Source: NCEH01 sp043195095
GTDB taxonomy: Bacteria; Pseudomonadota; Alphaproteobacteria; Rhizobiales; Xanthobacteraceae
DNA length: 64,000 nt
NCBI RefSeq assembly: GCF_043195095.1
Contig: NZ_JBAFWN010000006.1
Strand: one strand, 5' to 3'
The position numbers were made by a program, and so were the translations under genes. A model generated the notes under the pieces. That model saw only the letters and a list, made by a program, of their open reading frames with translations. It was not told where the DNA came from and did no database searches. Shown piece by piece: positions 43,910-52,869 of this stretch. Numbering within the stretch: the stretch's first letter is position 1; each line of letters starts with the position of its first letter.

Positions 43910-44632
43910 CTATGCGCTGCCGCCCAGGAACACGTCCTGCACGCTTTTCTTGCCGGCGATCTCCGCCGCCGGCCCGGCTTCGACAACGCGCCCGAGCTCC
44001 AGCAGATAGGCGAAGTGGGCGACCTTCAATGACTGGCGCGCGTTCTGCTCCACCATCAGCACCGCGATGCCCATGGTGTTGATCTCTCGGGCCAGGGCGA
44101 ACACGTCGCGCACCACGATGGGCGCGAGGCCGAGCGAGGGCTCGTCCATCAGCAGCAGGCGCGGGCTCGACACCAGCGCGCGGGCGATCGCGACCATCTG
44201 CTGCTCGCCACCGCTGAGGGAGCCCGCCAGCTGGTGCCGCCGCTCGGCGAGGCGGGGAAACCGCTCGAACATCTCGCCGATGCGGCGCTCGACCGCGGCC
44301 TGGTCGCGGACCTCGAATGCCCCCATGCGCAGATTATCGAGCACCGTCATGGTGTTCCACAATTGCCGCGCCTCGGGCACCCAGGCGATGCCGAGCCGGT
44401 GGATCTGATGCGGCCGCAGGCGCAGCAGATCGCTTTCGCCATCGAAGCGGATCGTGCCGCCGCGCGGCTTCAGCAGGCCCATGATCGTCTTGATGATGGT
44501 GGTCTTGCCGGCGCCGTTGGCGCCCAGGATGACCCGCAGTTCGCCCGGCTCGATTTCCAGCGATACGCCATCGACCGCCGGAACGGAGCCGTAGGAGACG
44601 GCGAGCCCTTCGATTTTCAGGAGCGCGCTCAA
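43910..44632 (-). CDS. livF: Branched-chain amino acid-type ABC transporter ATPase LivF
   Basis: A 240-residue ATPase with Walker A (ILGANGAGKTTIIKTIMGL), signature (LSGGEQQMVAIARALV), Walker B (LLLMDEPSLGLAP) and the switch histidine position replaced by glutamine (VLMVEQNARQSL), which is normal for LivF. Its start overlaps the livG stop by 4 nt. It is part of the five-component importer encoded at 42071-46560. Confidence 0.93.
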   Translation of the reverse strand: MSALLKIEGLAVSYGSVPAVDGVSLEIEPGELRVILGANGAGKTTIIKTIMGLLKPRGGTIRFDGESDLLRLRPHQIHRLGIAWVPEARQLWNTMTVLDNLRMGAFEVRDQAAVERRIGEMFERFPRLAERRHQLAGSLSGGEQQMVAIARALVSSPRLLLMDEPSLGLAPIVVRDVFALAREINTMGIAVLMVEQNARQSLKVAHFAYLLELGRVVEAGPAAEIAGKKSVQDVFLGGSA

Positions 44633-45384
44633 TCCTCCACTCCCAGATAGGCTTCGATCACCTTGGGATCGGCGCGGATCTCGGCGGGCAGGCCCTCGGC
44701 GATCTTCTGGCCGAAGCTGATCACCACGATGCGGTCGGAGGCGGACATGACGACGTTCATGTTGTGCTCGATCAGCAGCAGCGCGATGCCGCGTTCGCGC
44801 AGACGGTCGATCATCTCGATCACCGCATGCGCCTCGCGCGCCACCATGCCGGCGGTGGGTTCATCGAGGATCAGCAGGCGCGGCTGAAGGCCGAGCGCCC
44901 GGGCGATTTCGACGCGCCGCTGATCGCCATAGGGCAGCTCCCCCGGCATGCGGAACCGGTTCGCGCCGACCCCGACCCAATCCAGCAGCGCCTCGGCGCG
45001 CTCGACCATCATGCGCCGATCCGTGCGATCCCGCGACGTGCAGGCCAGCGCGTCGAGCACGCCGGACCGCCCGCCGGCCACTTGGCCGACCATCACGTTT
45101 TCCAGCGCATTCAGATGCCCGAACAGGCGAATGTTCTGGAACGTGCGCGCGATGCCCATGGCGGCCAGACGATGCGGCGCGGCGCCCGTGATATCCTTGC
45201 CGTCCAGGACGACCTTGCCGAAATCCGGCTTGATCACCCCGGTGATCAGGTTGAACAAGGTGGTCTTTCCGGCCCCATTGGGGCCGACAACAGAGACCAC
45301 CTCGCCAGCCCCCACCGAGAACGTCACGTCATTGACGGCGACGAGGCCGCCGAAGCGCCGCGTAAGCTGGCTGATCTCGAGCAC
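44629..45384 (-). CDS. livG: Branched-chain amino acid-type ABC transporter ATPase LivG
   Basis: A 251-residue ATPase with Walker A (VVGPNGAGKTTLFNLITGV), FQNIRLFGHLNALENVMVG (Q-loop region), the signature region degenerate as LPYGDQRRVEIARALG as is usual in LivG, Walker B (LLILDEPTAGM), and switch histidine in LLIEHNMNVVM. It lies 3 bp after the binding-protein gene and overlaps livF by 4 nt. Confidence 0.93.
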   Translation of the reverse strand: MLEISQLTRRFGGLVAVNDVTFSVGAGEVVSVVGPNGAGKTTLFNLITGVIKPDFGKVVLDGKDITGAAPHRLAAMGIARTFQNIRLFGHLNALENVMVGQVAGGRSGVLDALACTSRDRTDRRMMVERAEALLDWVGVGANRFRMPGELPYGDQRRVEIARALGLQPRLLILDEPTAGMVAREAHAVIEMIDRLRERGIALLLIEHNMNVVMSASDRIVVISFGQKIAEGLPAEIRADPKVIEAYLGVED

Positions 45385-45387
45385 GGG

Positions 45388-46560
45388 TCAGATCGCGGTA
45401 TAAGTGCCGCGGCCGGTGATCTCGATCGCGACCACGTTTGGCGTATTGTTATTGCCGCTGGGCGGGTTGTGGAACGTCATATGGGTGCCCAGCGGGGATA
45501 CGAAATCCAGCTCCGCGAGCGCTTCCTGCAGCTTCGCCCGCGTGGGAGCGCCGGCCTTCTTCAGCGCTTCCGCGATGGTGGAAAGAGCGTCCGCGCCATA
45601 GGTGGAGAAGGAGGTCGCTTCCTGGGAAAACTTCGCCTTGTACCGGTCGATGAAGGTCTTCACCGAGGGCGTGGGGGAAGCCAGATCCTGCGCGAGCCAC
45701 GTATAGCAGCCCTTGATCTCGCCGTGGGTGCCATCCCAATAGACCGGATCCTGAAACGAGCCGAAGCCGGTCATCAGCGGCACGGTGAAGCCCGCCTCGC
45801 GGATCTGGGACGTCACCTTCACCCCGTCGCCGGTGGCCGCGGCGACGAACATGGCGTCGGGCTTCCTGCTGCGGATGGTGGCGAGCTGGGCCGAGAAATC
45901 CTGGTCGCCGGCGCGGAATGCTTCGAACGCGACCACCTCATAGCCCAGTTCCTGCGCCAGGGTCTTGCAGGCCTGGGCATCGCCAGCCTGGCCGTCCTGG
46001 GTCTGGTCGTAGATCACGCCCAGGCGCTTGAACCCCACCTTCGCATGCACCTTGCGCAACAATACCGGAATCGCCGTCTCGGAGACCGGATTGACCCGGT
46101 AGGACCAGATATTCCATTGCTTGACCGGCGCGCCGGAGCCCGCGCCCACCAGCGGGATCTGCAACTGGCCGGCGGCCGGAACCGACGGCACATAGCCGAC
46201 CGAGTTGGAGGGCCCGATCACCGCGAGCACGTCCGCATTGGATGATGCCTGACGCAGCAGCGTGATCGCCTGCTGCGGATCGTTGGCCATATCCTCGGTG
46301 GCGATTTGGATGCGATAAGTAGTGCCACCGAGGGTCAGCCCAGCCGCATTGATATCGTCGGCGACCAGCTGCGCCCCGTCACGCACACGCCAGCCATAAG
46401 GCGAGGACGGCCCGGTGATCGCCTGAATGCTGCTGACCCGCAGGACGGCGGGCTCGGCCCGTCCGATCGTTGGCGGCATGGCCAGCCCGAGGGCAGTGCC
46501 GGCGGCGAGGCGGCCGAAGCCGCGCCGGCTGATGCGGAACGCATTCTGATCGTTGGTCAT
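45388..46560 (-). CDS. Branched-chain amino acid-type ABC transporter substrate-binding protein
   Basis: A 390-residue periplasmic binding protein and first gene of the Liv-type operon. The N-terminus has a Tat-like signal (ISRRGFGRLAAGTALGLAM, twin arginine SRRGF). The mature part resembles LivK/AmiC-type receptors: LRVSSIQAITGPSSPYGW, GAQLVADDINAAG, VLAVIGPSNSVGYVPSVPAA, IPLVGAGSGAPVKQW and GVIYDQTQDGQAG. These proteins bind amino acids, short amides or urea; the associated enzymes favour an amide/ureide. The palindromic operator at 46699-46717 lies about 140 bp before the start, so expression is probably controlled by the GntR regulator at 38085. Confidence 0.9.
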   Translation of the reverse strand: MTNDQNAFRISRRGFGRLAAGTALGLAMPPTIGRAEPAVLRVSSIQAITGPSSPYGWRVRDGAQLVADDINAAGLTLGGTTYRIQIATEDMANDPQQAITLLRQASSNADVLAVIGPSNSVGYVPSVPAAGQLQIPLVGAGSGAPVKQWNIWSYRVNPVSETAIPVLLRKVHAKVGFKRLGVIYDQTQDGQAGDAQACKTLAQELGYEVVAFEAFRAGDQDFSAQLATIRSRKPDAMFVAAATGDGVKVTSQIREAGFTVPLMTGFGSFQDPVYWDGTHGEIKGCYTWLAQDLASPTPSVKTFIDRYKAKFSQEATSFSTYGADALSTIAEALKKAGAPTRAKLQEALAELDFVSPLGTHMTFHNPPSGNNNTPNVVAIEITGRGTYTAI

Positions 46561-47191
46561 GGGAATTCTCTAAACCTTCCGCTGCTTGCGGTTTGGCGAC
46601 CTCCGGAGCGCGAATACAGTGCCGCATCTCGGCAGCCACTGGCCCCACCCGCTCGACTGATCTTATTTTGCACAGCGCAGGGCAAAACCGCAGCACAAAT
46701 TGTAGACAGTTTACAATGAATTTTTGTGCAGATTGGGGCGTTCGGCGTCGACTGCAGCGCCTCGGCGCAGGTCGCGCTTTCGCCCGTCCGCGGGCGATTT
46801 GCGAAAACAGGTGAGTCAAAGACAACCCCGCATCATCACATACTGGATGCTTGCGTGACGGGTGATGCATCCAAATTAATCACCGAAGTGAGCAAATCAC
46901 CGATGTAAAACCTCGTCGCAACCGGAAACCCTCAGGAGCCCGCTTGAACCGTCGCTCGGCGGCACCCGTCGGCTTGGTTTCGCGCATTGCGGCGTGGAGA
47001 AATCCGGCATTGTAAATCGTCAACACTCGTCATAACGTTTTCGGGCATTCCTAACGCAGGGAAGATCGGCTGCGCCGATCGTAGCCTTCCCGGCGGCGCA
47101 GCCCGACCTTCACACCCATCGCATCGTCCCGCCGTCCCGGAGCCATCCGCAGGCGGCCGGGACATCCCTTCATCAAAGACGGAAGCGGAAT
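46561..47191. promoter_or_regulatory. Divergent control region of the Liv operon and asparaginase, with two GntR-type operators
   Basis: This 630-bp gap has no convincing gene. It holds ATTGTAGACAGTTTACAAT (46699-46717), a near-perfect palindrome and the best operator copy, and ATTGTAAATCGTCAACACT (47009-47027), a weaker copy nearer the asparaginase gene. Confidence 0.65.
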
Positions 47192-48196
47192 ATGACGTCT
47201 TCTCTTCCCAGGGTCGCCGTTATCGGCACCGGCGGCACGATTTCCTCGTGGGCTCAGTCCAGCCTGGACAGCATGGACTACCCGGAATTCGGCGTGAAAC
47301 GGACCGTCGACGAGATTCTGGAGCACGTCGAGGAAGCCCGCCTGGTGGCCGATCCGCTGCCCGTCCCCTTCCGCTCGGTCGGCAGCACGGCGATCGGGCC
47401 GGCGGACTGGGTGGAGCTTCGCGCGCTGATCCACGCGACCGCCGCCAGCCAGCGGGATCTCTCGGGATTCGTCATCCTGCATGGGACCGCGACGCTGGAG
47501 GAGACTGCCTTCTTCCTGAACCTGACCCTCGCCATTCCCCAGACCGTCGTGCTGGTCGGCGCCCAGCGCCCGGCGAGCGCACTCGGCAGCGATGCCGGCA
47601 TCAATCTTGTCAACGCCTTGCGCGTGGCGGGGTCGCCGCTCGCCCGCGGGCTCGGCGTGCTGGTGGTGCTGAACGACGAGATCCATGCCGCGCGCGACGT
47701 GGTGAAGACCTCCACCTATCGCCAGCACACCTTCCGTTCGCTGGATTTCGGTGCGCTCGGGCATGTGGATGGAGACGGCATCCATATCTATCGCGCGCCC
47801 ACCCCGGCCCATGCGCCCGAGGGCGAGTTCTCCACGCTCGGGGACATTGTCCTGCCACGCGTCGATATCCTGATGTCCTATGCCGGGGCGGACGCAACAT
47901 TCATCGACGCCGCGATCGCCGCGGGGGCACGCGGCCTTGTGTCCGCCGGCCTCGCGCCGGGGCTGGTCACGCCGGCGGAACGCGTCGCCTACGAGCGCGC
48001 GGTCGCGTCCGGCATCGCGGTCGTCCAATGCACCCGCGCCGCGACCGGGCGGGTCGGGCGGCGGCGCTATCTCCAGGAGGCGGGCATCATCGCGGGCGAG
48101 GATTTCAGCCCGCAGAAGGCCCGCATCCTGCTCGCCCTGGCCCTCACGCGAACCGACGATACCGCCGAGATCGCGGCCATCTTCGCCCGCTGCTGA
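47192..48196 (+). CDS. Asparaginase-family amidohydrolase with altered active-site motif
   Basis: A 334-residue L-asparaginase-fold protein. The first signature with the nucleophilic threonine is intact (AVIGTGGTISS), and the lysine region is present (LNDEIHAARDVVKTSTYRQH). The second signature, normally HGTDT, reads LHGTATLEETAFFLN: the catalytic-site aspartate is replaced by alanine. Asparaginase activity is therefore doubtful; an altered substrate such as a monoamide without the alpha-amino/carboxyl group, or loss of activity, is possible. SDAGINLVNALRVA and the C-terminal RILLALALT are typical. It leads a plus-strand operon with hydantoinase 2 and a G3E GTPase. Confidence 0.85.
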   Translation: MTSSLPRVAVIGTGGTISSWAQSSLDSMDYPEFGVKRTVDEILEHVEEARLVADPLPVPFRSVGSTAIGPADWVELRALIHATAASQRDLSGFVILHGTATLEETAFFLNLTLAIPQTVVLVGAQRPASALGSDAGINLVNALRVAGSPLARGLGVLVVLNDEIHAARDVVKTSTYRQHTFRSLDFGALGHVDGDGIHIYRAPTPAHAPEGEFSTLGDIVLPRVDILMSYAGADATFIDAAIAAGARGLVSAGLAPGLVTPAERVAYERAVASGIAVVQCTRAATGRVGRRRYLQEAGIIAGEDFSPQKARILLALALTRTDDTAEIAAIFARC

Positions 48197-48224
48197 CCTG
48201 TCCCACCGTCCCAGGGGAAAACAG

Positions 48225-49652
48225 ATGGTCGATCTTATAATCCGCGCGGATACGGTGATCACGCCGCACGGCGTCGGCGCCTATGACATCGCCGTTGCCG
48301 ACGGCATCATCGCCGCGCTCCACGCGCCCGGCACCCTGCAAGCGCCCGAGGGGGCACGGGTGATTGATGCGCGGGGCAAGATCGTGATGCCGGGCGGGAT
48401 CGACCCGCACGTGCATTGCGCCTGGCCCATGCCGCTGCCGGATGGGCCGCCCAGCTTCACCGAGCCGCCATCGGTGGTCAGCCGCGCCGCCCTGTTCGGC
48501 GGCACCACCACGATCATTGATTTCGCGCGCTGGACCCACGAAACCACCATCCGGGGCGCCATCGAGCGGCGCGACGAGGATTGGCGGGGCGCCTGCCATT
48601 GCGACTATGCCTATCACGTCATGGTGGAAGGCGACCTGCCGCCCGACATTCCCGGTCAGCTCGCCGAGACCATCCAGGCGGGCTATCCCACGATCAAGCT
48701 CTTCACCACGGACATCACGCCCAGCCGGCGCGGGCGGATGGTGGATTTCGGCGACATCTGGGAAGTGTTTCAGGTGCTTGCCGCCAATCGCGGCCTCGGC
48801 GTCATCCATGCCGAGGACAATGACATCGTCATGCACATGTATGGCAAGCTGATCCGCGAGGGCCGTACGGGCTTCGAGAACCTGGCGGAAGTGCACAATA
48901 CGCTGTCGGAAGACCTCTCGTTCCGCCGCATCCTCCGCCTGGCGGAAAGCGTGCCGGGCACGGCGCTCTACATGATGCATGTCAGCGCGGCCACCGGGGT
49001 CGCGGCGGTGCGCGAGGCGCGGGCCAAGGGGCTGCCGATCTATGGCGAAACCCTGCACCAATATATGCTCTACAACAGCGCCGATTATCGCCGCCCCAAT
49101 GGGCAGATCTACCACACCTATCCCTCGCTCAAGGCGCCCGAGGACCAGGCCGCGCTCTGGGCGGGAACGGGCGACGGCACGATCCATGCGGTGGCCACCG
49201 ACGAATTGTGCTGCACCCTCGCGACCAAGATCCAGGGCAACCGCATCGACGACACCACCGGCGGCAACGCCGCGTGCGAGCCGCGGGTCGCGCTGATGTA
49301 TACGGAGATGGTGGGACGGCGGGGCTATTCCCTGACACAATTCGCCGATCTCGTTTCCACCAATGCCGCGAAGATCATGGGGCTCTACCCGCGCAAGGGC
49401 GCCATCGCCGTCGGGTCGGATGCCGACATCGTGGTGCTGGATCCGGCGCTGCGGCGAGTGATCCGCAACGAGGACCTGCACGAGACCGATTACTCGCCCT
49501 GGGAAGGCCATGCCGTGGATGCGTGGCCGAGCCTCACCATCCTGCGGGGGAAGGTGATGGTGGAAGACGGCCATTTCCATGGTGTGCCCACCGACGGGCA
49601 ATGGCTGCCCCGCCGGATCGCCGACGACATTCTCGCGGGGCCGGCCTTGTGA
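48225..49652 (+). CDS. Dihydropyrimidinase/hydantoinase family cyclic amidase (paralogue 2)
   Basis: A 475-residue amidohydrolase. Metal ligands: GGIDPHVHCAWPMP, the lysine in TIKLFTTDITPSRRGR, GVIHAEDND and YMMHVSAATG. The final aspartate region reads AVATDELCCT instead of the usual SSDHxP, indicating a different pocket from paralogues 1 and 3. GLYPRKGAIAVGSDADIVVLDP is standard. The ATG at 48225 follows asparaginase by 28 bp, and the stop overlaps the GTG start of the G3E GTPase, which may supply metal to it. Substrate unknown; hydantoin, dihydropyrimidine or a cyclic imide are candidates. Confidence 0.9.
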   Translation: MVDLIIRADTVITPHGVGAYDIAVADGIIAALHAPGTLQAPEGARVIDARGKIVMPGGIDPHVHCAWPMPLPDGPPSFTEPPSVVSRAALFGGTTTIIDFARWTHETTIRGAIERRDEDWRGACHCDYAYHVMVEGDLPPDIPGQLAETIQAGYPTIKLFTTDITPSRRGRMVDFGDIWEVFQVLAANRGLGVIHAEDNDIVMHMYGKLIREGRTGFENLAEVHNTLSEDLSFRRILRLAESVPGTALYMMHVSAATGVAAVREARAKGLPIYGETLHQYMLYNSADYRRPNGQIYHTYPSLKAPEDQAALWAGTGDGTIHAVATDELCCTLATKIQGNRIDDTTGGNAACEPRVALMYTEMVGRRGYSLTQFADLVSTNAAKIMGLYPRKGAIAVGSDADIVVLDPALRRVIRNEDLHETDYSPWEGHAVDAWPSLTILRGKVMVEDGHFHGVPTDGQWLPRRIADDILAGPAL

Positions 49653-50983
49653 CGCAGGCCGATCTGCGCGGCCTGATCGTCGATTGCCTGTCCCTGTGGG
49701 GGGTCTGGGGGCGATGCGCCTGGAGCGGGGAAGCGCTGGAGGTCCGCACGGTCTCGGGCATCCAAGTCCGCATCCGGCCGGCTTGCGAGGCGGAACGGCC
49801 GGCGCGCTGGATGCTGGAGACAATGGCCAGCGCGGGGCGCCCGCCACGGCCGGCGGCCTCCATCGTCGGGCTGCTCGGCGCCCTGCGCAAAGCCCTTGGC
49901 GGCGGCGCGGCGGGGCCGTCGCTTAAGGTCGGCGCGCCGGCAATGGCACCGCAGCCGCCAGGGGAACGCGCAGCCCCTGTCGGACGCGTGGCACCCGCCC
50001 CGATGGCGGGCACAACCCCGGTGCTGGTGGTGACCGGATTCCTGGGTAGCGGAAAAACCACCTTCATCCGCAAGGTGTTGAGCGATCCCCGCTTCGCCCA
50101 CACGGCGGTGATCGTGAACGAGTTCGGCGAAATCGGGCTCGACCACGATATCTTGGCGAGCAGCAGCGATGCCCTGATCCGCCTCTCCACCGGCTGCCTG
50201 TGCTGCGCGGTGCGCAGCGATTTGATCGACACCCTGCTGGACCTTGATGCCCGCCGCTCCCACGGGGAGATTGAGTTCGACCGGATCATCATCGAGACGT
50301 CGGGCCTGGCGGACCCCGTGCCGATCCTCCAGGCGCTCATGAGCGACCCGGCGGTGGCGGCCCGCTTCTCTCTTGAAGGGGTGCTGACGCTGGTGGATGC
50401 GGTTCATGCCCCCTCCGCTCTGGCTGATCATGTGGAGGCGCGCCGGCAGGTGGCGATGGCGGACCGCATCCTCCTCACCAAGACCGATCTTGTGCCCGCC
50501 CCCGCCGGCCTGCTGAACGATCTGCACGCGGCAAATCCTTCCGCGGACACGGTTTCGCGGCACGAAGAAGCAATATCGGGGCTGCTGGCCGGCATCGCTT
50601 CCGCCCGCGTCCGGCAGATCGAAACCGGATTGGCGGATCAGGCCGCGCAGCATTCCGCCGGCTATGACAGCATCGCCCTGACGCATGCGGCGCCCACCCC
50701 CGCCATCGCGCTGGCGCTCTTTCTCCAAGCCCTGGCGGATCACGCGGGCGACCGGCTGCTGCGGGTGAAGGGCCTGGTTTTCATCGCCGAAATGCCGGAG
50801 CGGCCGGCGCTGGTGCACGGCGTGCAGCATGTATTCTCGCCGCCGGAATGGCTTGAGGCTTGGCCAAGCGGCGCGCCGCGTACGCGCATGATGTTCATTG
50901 GCGCGTCTCTTCCCCCGCGCTGGCCCGCGCGGCTGTTGGAGGCGATCTGCGCGGATGTGCGCGCCGCCGCGGAAATAACTTGA
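49649..50983 (+). CDS. COG0523/G3E-family GTPase (putative metallochaperone) with N-terminal extension
   Basis: A 444-residue protein starting with GTG at 49649, overlapping the upstream stop (GTGA). The GTPase core begins only near residue 124: Walker A VTGFLGSGKTTFI (130-138), the CxCC metal site GCLCCAVRSDL (Cys183, Cys185, Cys186), the ETSGLADPVPILQ switch region, LTKTDL (NKxD-like) and a C-terminal CobW-C domain (LLRVKGLVFIAEMPERPALVHGVQHVF). G3E GTPases of this group handle zinc, cobalt or nickel. The first ~120 residues (MTQADLRGLIVDCLSLWGVW onward) have no family I recognise and end in a Gly/Ala/Pro-rich linker. Coupling to the hydantoinase gene suggests metal delivery to that enzyme. 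Confidence 0.88.
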   Translation: MTQADLRGLIVDCLSLWGVWGRCAWSGEALEVRTVSGIQVRIRPACEAERPARWMLETMASAGRPPRPAASIVGLLGALRKALGGGAAGPSLKVGAPAMAPQPPGERAAPVGRVAPAPMAGTTPVLVVTGFLGSGKTTFIRKVLSDPRFAHTAVIVNEFGEIGLDHDILASSSDALIRLSTGCLCCAVRSDLIDTLLDLDARRSHGEIEFDRIIIETSGLADPVPILQALMSDPAVAARFSLEGVLTLVDAVHAPSALADHVEARRQVAMADRILLTKTDLVPAPAGLLNDLHAANPSADTVSRHEEAISGLLAGIASARVRQIETGLADQAAQHSAGYDSIALTHAAPTPAIALALFLQALADHAGDRLLRVKGLVFIAEMPERPALVHGVQHVFSPPEWLEAWPSGAPRTRMMFIGASLPPRWPARLLEAICADVRAAAEIT

Positions 50984-51092
50984 TTCCGAAATTCGGGATA
51001 TTTTTTGCAAAATCCCAAGTACGCCAGGATCTGATGTTCTGCTTATGGTTCGCGCTTCTGAAAACTCATGTAAAACAAGGGTTAGAGAGGGA

Positions 51093-51110
51093 ATGTTTCA
51101 CGTGAAACAT
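51093..51110. other. parS centromere-like site
   Basis: TGTTTCACGTGAAACA (51094-51109) is a perfect 16-bp palindrome identical to the universal chromosomal parS sequence bound by ParB; with the flanking A and T it extends to 18 bp. It lies in the 247-bp gap between the G3E GTPase and the amidase, which otherwise shows no gene. Chromosomal parS sites cluster near oriC. No parA/parB pair is in the window. Confidence 0.9.
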
Positions 51111-51230
51111 TTAGCGCGCGCAGAAAAACATCAAGTTTAAAAGCTTCTCTGCGCGACGAAACCGAAATTTCTGCGAATTTCTCCCGCATGTTCGGCGATG
51201 AATGTCAGGCGAGTTCGATTTTGCCCGCGC

Positions 51231-52661
51231 TCACCCGCAGTTCTCGTCGAGCCAGCGCGCCACCGCCGTGAGGCGGTAGTCGGTGTCCGCCGTGCCCATC
51301 ACCTGGAGGCCGACCGGCATGCCGTCCACCGCCATCAGCGGCAGGCTGAAGGCGGGGCCGCCCACCATGGACCAGGGGCTGAGAAAGCTGCGGCTGCCGG
51401 TGGAGAGATGCGCGTTCGGCCGGTCCACGGTGCCGGCCTGGTCCACGCCGTCGAACGGCGCGGGGCCGGAGGAGGCCAGGGTGATGAAGCCATCCACCTG
51501 CTGCCCCACCCGCGCCACCTGCGCGCGGATGCGATCGCGCTTAGCGAGCGCCTGGCGATAATCGCCCGGCGTCATGGCGAGGCCGCGATCCAGCCGGGCC
51601 TTCGCGGTGGCGCTGATGGCGTTCGGGCCGTTGGCATCCACATAGGCCACCAGCGGCCAGCGCAGCTCGTACACAAAGATCCGGTCGGAGACCTCGTCCG
51701 CTTCCAGCAGCAGGTCTTCCAGCGTGGCGATCGCGTCGTCGCACTCGCGGTCCAGCAGACCGACGCCCAGCGCCGCAAGGCGATGGCACATCTGCGCCAT
51801 GGCCTCGCGCGTCGCCTCGTCCAGCTGCGCCATGCCGAGGGTGTCCAGGCGCGCGAGGCGCAGCGGCTTCAGGGCGCGCGGCACGGCCGGCGCGCCGGAG
51901 AGGCCGGGATGCCCGTTATGGCCGCCGATGCGCGCGGAAATCTCCCATGCGGTCAGCCAGGCGTCGGCGAGGCTCGCGGCCATGGGGCCGATATGGTCCT
52001 GGCTCGGCGCGATGGGATGCATGCCGCCGACGTTCAGCGCCCCATGGGTGGGCTTGAAGCCGTAATTGGCATTGAAGGAAGAGGGGCGGATCAGCGAGCC
52101 GCCGGTCTGGTTGCCGAGCGCGACCGGCACCATCGCCGCGCCCACCCCCGCCCCGCAGCCGCTGGAGGAGCCGCCGGCGGTGCGGCGGGCATCGAACGGG
52201 TTGCGGGTGGGCGGGGATTTGCCCATGGCGAATTCCGGCACATGGGTCTTGCCGAGAAGCACCGCGCCCGCCTGCCGCAGCGCATAGGTGCTCGCCGCAT
52301 CGAACCGCATGGGCGTGTCGTCATACACCGCGCTGTTCATCTTCGAGGGCATGCCGCGCACATTGATGGTGTCCTTGATCCCCATGGGACAGCCATCGAG
52401 CGGCGAAAGCGGCCGGTTCTGCGCATAGCGCTGCGTGGCCGCATCTGCCGCCGCGCGGGCGCCGGGCACGTCGAGAAAGCAGAAGGCCTGGATCACGGGA
52501 TCGAGCCGCTCGATGCGCTCCAGGCTTTCCTCAAGCAGCATGCGCGGGGTGGAGCGCCCGGCGAGGAATTCGGCGCGCGCCGCGAGGAATGTGGGAAGCC
52601 GGCGGTCGGGATCGTAGCCGCCAAGGGAAGCGCCCGCATTCTGGACCGCGATCTTCGCCAT
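51231..52661 (-). CDS. Amidase signature family hydrolase
   Basis: A 476-residue amidase. The Ser-cisSer-Lys triad is visible: Lys in PMGIKDTINVRGM, cis-Ser in TAGGSSSGCGAGVGA and the nucleophile Ser in GNQTGGSLIRPSSFN. The C-terminal MVGGPAFSLPLMAVDGMPVGLQVMG is typical. It would cleave a linear amide or carbamoyl group such as an N-carbamoyl or half-amide intermediate. The start at 52661 (MAKIAVQNAG) is chosen. It diverges from hydantoinase paralogue 3, and the operator at 52733-52744 lies in the shared promoter region. Confidence 0.93.
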   Translation of the reverse strand: MAKIAVQNAGASLGGYDPDRRLPTFLAARAEFLAGRSTPRMLLEESLERIERLDPVIQAFCFLDVPGARAAADAATQRYAQNRPLSPLDGCPMGIKDTINVRGMPSKMNSAVYDDTPMRFDAASTYALRQAGAVLLGKTHVPEFAMGKSPPTRNPFDARRTAGGSSSGCGAGVGAAMVPVALGNQTGGSLIRPSSFNANYGFKPTHGALNVGGMHPIAPSQDHIGPMAASLADAWLTAWEISARIGGHNGHPGLSGAPAVPRALKPLRLARLDTLGMAQLDEATREAMAQMCHRLAALGVGLLDRECDDAIATLEDLLLEADEVSDRIFVYELRWPLVAYVDANGPNAISATAKARLDRGLAMTPGDYRQALAKRDRIRAQVARVGQQVDGFITLASSGPAPFDGVDQAGTVDRPNAHLSTGSRSFLSPWSMVGGPAFSLPLMAVDGMPVGLQVMGTADTDYRLTAVARWLDENCG

Positions 52662-52732
52662 GCCTCGTCCCGCCCTCGCCCTTTCCCGGCATCCATGCGC
52701 CGGCGGATGGGGTTTCGTCCATAGTATGGACA

Positions 52733-52744
52733 ACTGTCAACAGT
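52733..52744. promoter_or_regulatory. GntR-type operator copy between the amidase and hydantoinase 3
   Basis: ACTGTCAACAGT is the exact reverse complement of the inner 12 bases of the operator at 38812. It lies in the divergent region 52662-52869 and could control both genes. Confidence 0.65.
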
Positions 52745-52869
52745 AGGCAATATGATCGGGCATGGCTTTCGCCTCGGCCGGGCGCGCTGCGTCCCCCGCC
52801 GCGCATTCGTCCCTCCGGCGAAGCCCTCCAGAGCCCGCACCACGCACGCCCGCATCAGGACACGACCCC

